41,792 nucleotides of DNA, from NCBI GenBank assembly GCA_902541215.1, contig CACBPV010000009.1, positions 1-41,792 on the forward strand. Reading direction: 5' to 3'. The notes under the pieces were generated by a model that made no database searches, was not told the DNA's origin, and saw only the letters and a list, made by a program, of their open reading frames with translations. Below are positions 7,551 through 13,827 of this stretch, piece by piece. The stretch is from an uncultured Alphaproteobacteria bacterium (lineage in GTDB: Bacteria > Pseudomonadota > Alphaproteobacteria > HIMB59 > GCA-002718135). Position 1 is the first letter of the stretch; every line of letters begins with the position of its first letter. Made by a program: the position numbers and the translations under genes.

Positions 7551-8855
7551 CTATAGAGTTTTTGCAAACTGAGCTAATAGCTTAGCCGCACCTTCATCCA
7601 TATTTTTCATACCCTGCTCAATTGAAATTTCACCTTTAAGCATTAAGGGTACATTTTCATAAATAACCTCTCTAATTTGAGGCCAGTTACCAGCTCGATA
7701 ACCACCAGGTATTGTTGATCCAGTTAAACTTAACTGATCTCCAACAGCTTTATGATAAGGAGATGTTCTGTAGAAATTGATAGTTTCAGCTAACTCAATC
7801 CCTCCTTTTGTTACCGCAGAATAACCTGTCATATTGTGATAATATAAGTCAATTTCTGGAGAGCCCATAAATTTTATAAACTCCATCAAGCCTTTATATT
7901 CTTCTTCAGTATGACCATTAAGTATCCAGTTTGCAGCTCCACCAATAAAAGTTGGATATTCTTTTCCTCCAGTTATTGAGCTCCAATATGGTATTGGGTT
8001 TGTTGTAAAATTAGGTACTACACCTTTCATACCACCAAAAGAAGCAGCAGAACCAAACCAAAATGCAGCTTTACCTTCAGTAAATGGTGCTTGGTTATCA
8101 CCCCACGCTCTACCTTTATATTCATACCAACCTTTATCGTACCACTCTTTTACTTTTGTCCAGTGGGTAATAAATTCTGGTGAATTAAATAAAGTTTTTG
8201 TTGGAACACCATCAAAACCGTTGTTTTGATCTAGCATTAAAAGATTGTGTCTTGAAAAGAAATTTTCTGTCCAAATCCATGGGCTATGACTTTGCAATAA
8301 TGGAAAGTAACCCGCATCTTTTATTTTTTGTGCAATTTGTTCAAATTCTTCATAAGTTTTAGGAACTTCTACACCAACTTCTTCTAGTATATCCATATTA
8401 GCATACATTAAGCAAGTTGAACTGTTAAAAGGAACTCCGATCATTTTTCCATCTGAGTCTGCGTAGAAATTTTTAATCCCAGGAATATAGTCATCTGCAT
8501 TAATGTCTAAACCATATTTCTCAGCCATTTCTTCAAACCCGATTACAACACCATTTTTTACTTGAGCGACCATTATTGCAGCACCAGCATCATAAACTTG
8601 TGAATAGTGAGGTTGATCACCAGCTCTGAAAGCTGCTATAGTTGCTGCCATGTTGTCTTCGTAACTTCCTTTACCAGTTGGAATTACGACATATTCATCT
8701 TGTGAGGCATTAAACCTATTTGCTATTTCAATTATTACATCTCCTAAGAAACCACTGTTTCCATACCACCAGTTAATTTCTGTTTTTGCAAAAGCGGGAG
8801 AAGTAAAAAATAAAATGGCAATTAAAGTTGCTATTCTATTAAAAAAGTTTTTCAT
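7551..8855 (-). CDS. ugpB: Glycerol-3-phosphate-binding periplasmic protein
   Basis: A 434-residue extracellular solute-binding protein. It has an N-terminal signal peptide (positively charged start, hydrophobic core, cleavage likely after SPAFA near residue 23). The mature part has NWWYGNSG, then IPTGKGSYEDNMAATIAAFRAG, and VPFNSSTCLMYANMD. These align with E. coli UgpB ([21 protein letters not shown] and PFNSSTPVLYYN, as I recall them), so glycerol-3-phosphate or glycerophosphodiester binding is likely. A good ribosome-binding site (GGAG, 8 bp before ATG) is present. It is the first gene of the operon, divergent from the acyltransferase at 9112. Confidence 0.9.
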   Translation of the reverse strand: MKNFFNRIATLIAILFFTSPAFAKTEINWWYGNSGFLGDVIIEIANRFNASQDEYVVIPTGKGSYEDNMAATIAAFRAGDQPHYSQVYDAGAAIMVAQVKNGVVIGFEEMAEKYGLDINADDYIPGIKNFYADSDGKMIGVPFNSSTCLMYANMDILEEVGVEVPKTYEEFEQIAQKIKDAGYFPLLQSHSPWIWTENFFSRHNLLMLDQNNGFDGVPTKTLFNSPEFITHWTKVKEWYDKGWYEYKGRAWGDNQAPFTEGKAAFWFGSAASFGGMKGVVPNFTTNPIPYWSSITGGKEYPTFIGGAANWILNGHTEEEYKGLMEFIKFMGSPEIDLYYHNMTGYSAVTKGGIELAETINFYRTSPYHKAVGDQLSLTGSTIPGGYRAGNWPQIREVIYENVPLMLKGEISIEQGMKNMDEGAAKLLAQFAKTL

Positions 8856-8913
8856 AATTAATCTCCAAAATAAAAACTATATTTTTTATTTTTTAAATAT
8901 TTTTAAATAAAAT

Positions 8914-8930
8914 ATTACGATTAGATTAAA
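8914..8930 (-). promoter_or_regulatory. Weak Pho-box-like element for ugpB
   Basis: On the minus strand TTTAAT-CTAAT-CGTAAT has half-sites 11 bp apart, like the better sites upstream of phoB and pstS. The second half is degenerate and the background is AT-rich, so this is tentative. It lies about 60-75 bp before the ugpB start and overlaps one CGATTAGAT copy. Confidence 0.3.
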
Positions 8931-9067
8931 TAACTTATTAATTTTCGATTAGATATTTTAAAAAATCACTTTTTTTAATAGATATGAAATAAAATTGAAA
9001 AAAATTTGAAACACTTGATATAAAAAATTTTTATTTCACATTTTATTTTTTATTTTTTAATTAGCCT

Positions 9068-9084
9068 TTTAACGATTTTTTAAC
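9068..9084 (+). promoter_or_regulatory. Pho-box-like direct repeat (acyltransferase)
   Basis: TTTAAC occurs at 9068 and again at 9079, an exact 11-bp spacing on one helix face, as expected for PhoB dimers binding in tandem. The site is 44 bp upstream of the ATG at 9112. A closely matching sequence precedes the beta-helix gene (10011). Confidence 0.55.
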
Positions 9085-9111
9085 ATTTTAATATTAATTA
9101 AATAAAACTTT

Positions 9112-9954
9112 ATGAAAATTAATAAAGCAGCGCTTACCTTTTCTAACTCTGAAGTTAATCCTATTGGAAAGATTATAATTCAATTAACCGAATTAGGAAC
9201 GGGTAAAATTAAGTTAGTTAAGTTATATGACCAATATTTAAGAGAAAATTTACCTCCAGAGAATTTTTGGCATGATGCAATTGAAAGATTAGATCTCCGT
9301 GTTCAGGCCCATTATCATTCTAAAAATAATATTCCTGAAAATGGCAGGCTTGTAGTAATCGCTAACCATGCATTTGGTATAGCTGACGGGCTTACAATAT
9401 GCTCTTTAATTAGTAAAATCAGACAAGATTACAAAATTATTACGCATAAAGTTTTACAAGGAGCAGATCTTATTAAGGACAAAATCATTCCTCTTGATTT
9501 TTCTAAAAACAAAAATGCTTTAATAAATAATATCGCTGCACGTAAAGAAAGTGAAGAACACTTAAGAAATAATGGGGTACTTATTATTTTTCCATCAGGA
9601 TCAGTTTCAACGAAACCAAAATTAAAAAAAGGAATCAAAGCAATAGATGGTGATTGGAAACAATTTACTTCTAAAATAATAATGAAAAATCAATCACCTG
9701 TTCTACCCATTTTTTTTGAAGGACAAAATAGTGAACTATTTCATGTCGCTGATAAAATTGGGCAAGTTTTTCGATATTCTTTAATGATATATGAACTTAA
9801 AAGAAGAATGGGAAAAAAAATTGATGTTCATATTGGACAAAGAATACCTTTTGAAACCATAAAAGAAATTGGCAATCTTATTGAGATTACAAAATTTTTA
9901 AGAGATAGTACTTATAGATTAGATCCTAGTAATAAAAACTCAATATTAAATTAA
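9112..9954 (+). CDS. Lysophospholipid acyltransferase family protein (hemolysin-like LPLAT)
   Basis: A 280-residue protein with the acyltransferase block NHAFGIADG (His86, Asp92) and a second block IFPSGSVSTKPK, corresponding to the acceptor-phosphate site usually written FPEGTRS. The H-x5-D spacing with a following Gly is that of the hemolysin-like LPLAT branch (NHPFGxxDG), not PlsC (H-x4-D). It would transfer an acyl chain to a lyso-lipid at the membrane; formation of a non-phosphorus lipid such as an ornithine-type lipid is possible but not shown. It is divergent from ugpB and has a Pho-box-like promoter, suggesting induction in phosphate starvation. Confidence 0.8.
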   Translation: MKINKAALTFSNSEVNPIGKIIIQLTELGTGKIKLVKLYDQYLRENLPPENFWHDAIERLDLRVQAHYHSKNNIPENGRLVVIANHAFGIADGLTICSLISKIRQDYKIITHKVLQGADLIKDKIIPLDFSKNKNALINNIAARKESEEHLRNNGVLIIFPSGSVSTKPKLKKGIKAIDGDWKQFTSKIIMKNQSPVLPIFFEGQNSELFHVADKIGQVFRYSLMIYELKRRMGKKIDVHIGQRIPFETIKEIGNLIEITKFLRDSTYRLDPSNKNSILN

Positions 9955-9969
9955 TACGTCTGTAAAAAA
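9942..9969. repeat. Short sequence shared with the 200-bp repeats
   Basis: AATATT followed by ATTAATACGTCTGTAAAAAA closely matches the core of the long direct repeats (ATTAACACGTCTGTAAAAAA in copy 2 at about 13723; ATTAACGTATCTGTAAAC in copy 1 at about 4623). It lies at the 3' end of the acyltransferase gene, upstream of the beta-helix gene. It may be a third, much shortened copy or a shared operator. Confidence 0.5.
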
Positions 9970-10010
9970 ACAATTTTCATTTCAATTTTATCCCTTTTTT
10001 TTATCATGCC

Positions 10011-10027
10011 TTTAACAATTTTTTAAT
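10011..10027 (+). promoter_or_regulatory. Pho-box-like direct repeat (beta-helix gene)
   Basis: TTTAAC at 10011 and TTTAAT at 10022 are 11 bp apart. The surrounding bases (GCCTTTAACAATTTTTTAA) closely copy the site at 9068 (GCCTTTTAACGATTTTTTAA), so the two promoters look related. It is 50 bp upstream of the chosen ATG. Confidence 0.55.
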
Positions 10028-10060
10028 ACTTCATATTTAATGATGATGAAGGAGATTTTT

Positions 10061-11473
10061 ATGAAAAATAATTTAATAATTACTTTTCTTATCTGTACTA
10101 TAGTTTCTCTAACCAATGTTGTTTTAGCACATTCTTATGTGGTTTCTAATTCAAAGGATAGCGGTGATGGATCTATTAGGGCAGCTATAGAAAATGCCAA
10201 TAAGTCGGCTGGTGCAAATGTAATTTATATAAAGAGTGGAAATAATATTAAAATTTTATCATCTTTAAGTTATACTAGCACAGCACCATTATTTATTTAT
10301 GGTCAGGGCCAAACAATTCACGCTATGGATGATTTTACAATTCTTGAATCAACAAATGGCGGTGATATGTCTATACACTCAATAAATTTCAGAGGTCCTG
10401 GAGGTTTTAATATTGAAAACCGTGCTGATTTAGATGGTGTAGGTGGTAAAGGAATTTTGTTAAATGTTAGAGACAATCAATATGGAATGGTTAAATTAGT
10501 TCTTAACGATGTAAAGGTTTCTGATGTTGCTAACCACGGGATTCATGTATCCGATTGCGATGTTGGTGCAACGTGTGGTGCAGGCGGGGGAGGAGCAGGC
10601 GGCGGTTCGCCAGCTTCTATTTCTGTTTCCTTAAATAATGTAGTTGTTGACAATGTTGGTCAAGGAATGTTTGATGCCGACGGTCTGCGTGTAGATGAAA
10701 GAGACAATGGAGATCTAATTGCTTCTATTTTAAACTCTTCGTTTACGAGAGTCGGTGCAGATGGAGTAGAGCTTGATGAAGGTCAAGCTGGCTCAGTTAT
10801 TGCACAGATTGAAAATACATCATTTAATAACAATGGTTATTATTGCCACCCAGATATTTTGGAGGCCTATCTCCCTGAAGAAGACGAAGGTGAATTTGAA
10901 GATGGTCAGATGACTGAATCAGCTGTACCACCTGCTATTACTGGATCTCCAGATGATGGCTGTTTTGAAAGAGAAGTAAGTCTTTATGACAGTGGTTTTG
11001 TTGAAGAATATGAATTTGGTATTGATGTTGACGATGGATTTGATGTGGATGAAGCAGGTCCTGGAGATATCTACGCTGAAGTAACTCGATCAACAATTAT
11101 TGGTAACTGGGATGAAGGTCTTGACTTTGATGAGGAACAAGAAGGATCAATTAACATGACAATCATTGATACAATTGCACTAAGCAATACAGATGATGGA
11201 TATAAACATTCTGAAGAAGGTCCAGGAAATGTAAGTGCTTTTGTTATCAATTCATCATCTGAAGACAATGGTGGAAAAGGTTTTGTTTTCGAAGAAGAAG
11301 AAGCAGGCAATGTTATGATCATGGCACAAGATGTTACCACATCAAATAATGATGATAGTGATGGAACAGGAATGGAACTTGTCCAAGAAGATCAAGGTTA
11401 TGGTATTGTCAGATCTATTTCTTCAAGTATAGCAGACGGATTTGATATAGAAGGCGTTGAGTCGATTAATTAA
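10061..11473 (+). CDS. Secreted acidic beta-helix protein with 27-residue repeats
   Basis: A 470-residue protein of unknown function. The start at 10061 is preferred over 10040 because AAGGAG precedes it by 6 bp and a signal peptide (MKNNLIITFLIC...VLA) begins there. The mature N-terminus has SNSKDSGDGSIRAAIENAN, the cap motif of right-handed parallel beta-helix proteins. Residues 206-259 and 324-431 consist of six near-perfect 27-residue repeats of the form xDGxxxDExxxGxxxAxxxxSxxxxN, interrupted by a 64-residue acidic insert (260-323) with two Cys. A Gly-rich GAGGGGAGGG stretch precedes the repeats. The high Asp/Glu content suggests calcium binding. Export to the periplasm or outside is predicted. 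A Pho-box-like site and a 3' terminator make it a single-gene unit. Confidence 0.85.
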   Translation: MKNNLIITFLICTIVSLTNVVLAHSYVVSNSKDSGDGSIRAAIENANKSAGANVIYIKSGNNIKILSSLSYTSTAPLFIYGQGQTIHAMDDFTILESTNGGDMSIHSINFRGPGGFNIENRADLDGVGGKGILLNVRDNQYGMVKLVLNDVKVSDVANHGIHVSDCDVGATCGAGGGGAGGGSPASISVSLNNVVVDNVGQGMFDADGLRVDERDNGDLIASILNSSFTRVGADGVELDEGQAGSVIAQIENTSFNNNGYYCHPDILEAYLPEEDEGEFEDGQMTESAVPPAITGSPDDGCFEREVSLYDSGFVEEYEFGIDVDDGFDVDEAGPGDIYAEVTRSTIIGNWDEGLDFDEEQEGSINMTIIDTIALSNTDDGYKHSEEGPGNVSAFVINSSSEDNGGKGFVFEEEEAGNVMIMAQDVTTSNNDDSDGTGMELVQEDQGYGIVRSISSSIADGFDIEGVESIN

Positions 11474-11486
11474 AAGTTAAATTCTT

Positions 11487-11517
11487 GAAGCTGGATATAT
11501 TCCAGCTTCAAATTTTT
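11487..11517 (+). terminator. Intrinsic terminator of the beta-helix gene
   Basis: GAAGCTGGA (11487-11495), loop TATAT, TCCAGCTTC (11501-11509): a perfect 9-bp stem followed by AAATTTTT. It lies 14 bp after the stop codon. The T-run is short and starts after three As. Confidence 0.8.
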
Positions 11518-11558
11518 AAATTAGAATTAGTTCTAGATTTGTGTTTTGCTAAGTCCCT
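11508..11558 (-). repeat. Remnant of the ppk 3' end
   Basis: These 51 bp match 13828-13878, the end of ppk, with about six differences and in the same orientation. Read on the minus strand in the ppk frame they encode AKHKSRTNSNLKI and a stop, against AKLKSRAKSNLKI in the intact gene. The rest of ppk is absent here. It marks an old junction immediately upstream of the first plcP-agt pair. Confidence 0.85.
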
Positions 11559-11802
11559 AAATTTTATATTCTTGCGCTGTCAGTGAATCAATTATTAAGC
11601 GCTCTATCATTTTTCTTTTTTATTTTGGGTTAATTTTAATCTTTTTAATCAAACGGTATTATTGATTTTTTAAGTTTTCTTAGGAATTTCCTCGAAATTC
11701 TTAAATAATAGGATTGAGCCTAATAACACAAAAACCGCTAAATATTAGTTCAAGTAATTGAAATAAAATTTTAACAAATTTTTATTATTTCTTAATATTA
11801 AA
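11559..11802. other. Gene-free spacer upstream of plcP copy A
   Basis: This is the remainder of a 329-bp gap between the beta-helix gene and plcP A. After the terminator and the ppk remnant I see no open frame of note, no tRNA and no strong hairpin. The last 35 bp contain the TTTAAC element at 11770. The sequence probably derives from decayed flanks of an insertion. Confidence 0.5.
11770..11786 (+). promoter_or_regulatory. Pho-box-like element (plcP A)
   Basis: TTTAAC at 11770 followed 11 bp later by the degenerate TTTATT at 11781, 33 bp before the plcP ATG. The distance to the start equals that of the downstream pstS element (21478 to 21511). Confidence 0.4.
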
Positions 11803-12609
11803 ATGAAAGATCAGCAATCAGTTTCATATTATAGAACTATATGGATATCTGATCTTCATCTTGGAACAGAAAATAGTAAGAGTGAAATGCTTCTTGAATT
11901 TTTGAGATCAACAGATTCAAAATATTTATTTTTAGTTGGCGATATTATTGATGCATGGAGAATGAAAAAAAAAATTTATTGGCATCAAACTCATAATGAC
12001 ATTATCCAGAAGATTTTGCGTAAAGCAAGAAAAGGTACAAAAGTAATATTTATCCCAGGTAATCATGACGAACTTGTGAAAAGTTACACAAGTTTTTCAC
12101 TAGGGAATATATCAATAAAAAATAAGTTTACACACAAATTAGCTGATGGAAGAAATGCCCTTGTTTTACATGGTGATGAATTTGATGCAGTTATATTAAA
12201 CGCTAAATGGCTGGCAAGTATTGGGTCATCTCTATACGAATTTATATTAAAGTTGAATAACTATCTAAATTTTGTCAGAAGAAAACTAGGTCTATCTTAT
12301 TGGTCATTATCTCAATTTCTCAAACATCAAACAAAAAGAGCCACGAATTTTATTTCTAACTTTGAGTTTGCCGTATCTGATAGTGCTAAAAGAGCAAATG
12401 CTGATGTTGTTGTGTGCGGCCATATTCATAAGCCCATTATAAAAAAATTAAATGGAGTTTTATATTGCAATGATGGTGATTGGGTTGAGAGTTGTTCTGC
12501 GCTAGTGGAAAATAATGAGGGACAATTATCCCTTATTGACTGGTCAATTGAAAGAGAAAAAATTTTTCAACATAAACATAACAAACTAGCAGAAAGTGTA
12601 TTAGTGTGA
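11803..12609 (+). CDS. plcP: PlcP-type metallophosphoesterase (phospholipase C), copy A
   Basis: This 268-residue calcineurin-like phosphoesterase has all five metal motifs: ISDLHLG, VGDIID, PGNHDE, LHGDEFDA and CGHIHKP. Its length and sequence fit PlcP (related to LpxH/YbbF-type hydrolases). PlcP removes the phospho-headgroup from membrane phospholipids to leave diacylglycerol during phosphate starvation. The next gene, overlapping by 4 bp, is a glycosyltransferase that would glycosylate the diacylglycerol; this pairing is the known PlcP-Agt lipid-remodelling operon of marine heterotrophs. Copy B at 19049-19861 is highly similar. The alternative reading, UDP-diacylglucosamine hydrolase (LpxH), is less likely given the partner and context. 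Confidence 0.87.
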   Translation: MKDQQSVSYYRTIWISDLHLGTENSKSEMLLEFLRSTDSKYLFLVGDIIDAWRMKKKIYWHQTHNDIIQKILRKARKGTKVIFIPGNHDELVKSYTSFSLGNISIKNKFTHKLADGRNALVLHGDEFDAVILNAKWLASIGSSLYEFILKLNNYLNFVRRKLGLSYWSLSQFLKHQTKRATNFISNFEFAVSDSAKRANADVVVCGHIHKPIIKKLNGVLYCNDGDWVESCSALVENNEGQLSLIDWSIEREKIFQHKHNKLAESVLV

Positions 12610-13601
12610 AAAAATTAGCGATCATTACCGATGCTTGGCTTCCCCAAGTTAATGGTGTGGTAAATACATACCAACATATTAATCCATTTTTAAAACAAAA
12701 GTATCAAATTGAAGTACTCCACCCAATGATGTTTACTAATTTTAGTTATCCTTGGTATAAGGAAATAAAAATAGCAATTAATACAAAAAAAATAACAGAA
12801 AAATTTTTTGGTGATTATGATCCAGATGTTATACATATTGCCACTGAAGGACCAGTTGGAATTGCGGGGAAAAAATTCTGTGAGAATAATAAGTTGAGAT
12901 ATACAACCTCTTTTCATACGAGATTTCCAGAATATATAGAGCAAAGAATAATGATACCAAAAATAATTGGGTACTCTTTTTTAAAAAATTTTCATAAAAA
13001 TGCATGTAATGTATTGGTCCCAACAATATCTATGCGTAACGAATTAACTAAATATCAATTTCAAAATCTTAAAATTTGGTCAAGGGGAGTTAATACTGAA
13101 TTATTTAATCCTTTAAAAAGAAAAAAGGGAATGAAAAAGTATATTGTTTACATTGGTAGGGTTTCATTAGAAAAAAACATCGAAGCGTTTTTAGAAATAA
13201 GAACTAAGATGCATAAAATTGTTGTTGGAGATGGTCCAGAAAAGCAACGATTACAAAATAAATATCCATATGTGTCTTTCGTTGGGATGAAAAAAGGTCT
13301 AGATCTAGCAAACTATTATGCAAATGCTGAAGCATTGGTATTCCCATCCAAAACAGATACATTTGGAAATGTAATTTTAGAGTCTTTAGCCTCTGGCACA
13401 CCAGTGGCTGCTTACCCAGTAACAGGTCCTAAAGATATTTTAAAAAACTCATTAATTGATAGCCTTGATAATAATATTGAAAACTCACTTAATAAAGCCT
13501 TAAAGATTGATAGAAAAGATTGTAGAAAATTTGCAATGCAATTTACTTGGGATAAATGTGCAAATCAATTTCTATCAAATGTTGTAAATGCAAAAAATTA
13601 A
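12606..13601 (+). CDS. agt: Agt-type GT4 glycosyltransferase (glycolipid synthesis), copy A
   Basis: A 331-residue family-4 glycosyltransferase of GT-B fold. The N-terminal half has TDAWLPQVNGVVNTY and the acceptor-side TSFHTRFPEY. The C-terminal donor domain has YIGRVSLEKNIEAFL, VVGDGPE and FPSKTDTFGNVILE with the conserved Glu. It starts with GTG overlapping the plcP stop (GTGA). As partner of PlcP it probably transfers glucose or glucuronic acid from a nucleotide sugar to diacylglycerol at the inner membrane, replacing phospholipid. Copy B (18058-19059) shares most motifs; different donor sugars are possible. It is followed by a degenerate arsC tail, not a terminator. Confidence 0.86.
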   Translation: MKKLAIITDAWLPQVNGVVNTYQHINPFLKQKYQIEVLHPMMFTNFSYPWYKEIKIAINTKKITEKFFGDYDPDVIHIATEGPVGIAGKKFCENNKLRYTTSFHTRFPEYIEQRIMIPKIIGYSFLKNFHKNACNVLVPTISMRNELTKYQFQNLKIWSRGVNTELFNPLKRKKGMKKYIVYIGRVSLEKNIEAFLEIRTKMHKIVVGDGPEKQRLQNKYPYVSFVGMKKGLDLANYYANAEALVFPSKTDTFGNVILESLASGTPVAAYPVTGPKDILKNSLIDSLDNNIENSLNKALKIDRKDCRKFAMQFTWDKCANQFLSNVVNAKN

Positions 13602-13622
13602 TTTTAAAATTATAGTTACTAA

Positions 13623-13824
13623 GAAGTAAGAGATTCAATTTTCAAAAATTGAAGGAACTAAAAAATTTATTTGAAAACCAATAAATTAAAAAATTAGTTT
13701 AATTTATAAAAATTTAATATTCTATTAACACGTCTGTAAAAAATAAAATTTAATTACATCTTACCACTCGCAGTATTATTTCTTCCTGCTTATGTCCAAT
13801 TATTGTGAGTGGGATTAAATTCTA
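13623..13824 (+). repeat. Direct repeat copy 2: degenerate arsC tail plus spacer
   Basis: This is the second copy of the segment at 4521-4723, in the same orientation. It starts with the arsC tail, but one base is lost, so the arsC frame now stops early (SIFKN, stop), and no arsC body is present. It ends 3 bp before the ppk stop codon. The CCACTCGCA/TGTGAGTGG inverted repeat (13764-13772 with 13804-13812) is kept. Confidence 0.9.
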
Positions 13825-13827
13825 TTT

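Larger units (their letters stand above)
8856..9111. promoter_or_regulatory. Divergent promoter region, ugpB / acyltransferase
   Basis: These 256 bases are extremely AT-rich and contain no gene. They hold the ugpB ribosome-binding site, a duplicated CGATTAGAT (8918-8926 and 8946-8954), a weak minus-strand Pho-box-like pair (8914-8930) and a clear plus-strand TTTAAC repeat (9068-9084). Both flanking genes therefore probably start here. Confidence 0.6.

Noticed and set aside
11071-11340. Reverse-strand frame within the beta-helix gene
   Set aside because: It is a product of the regular repeat composition on the opposite strand; the plus-strand repeat and signal peptide clearly identify the real gene.
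10838-11353. Possible CRISPR-like or tandem DNA repeat in the acidic region
   Set aside because: The repeat is at protein level (27 residues) with diverged codons; there are no identical DNA units with spacers.
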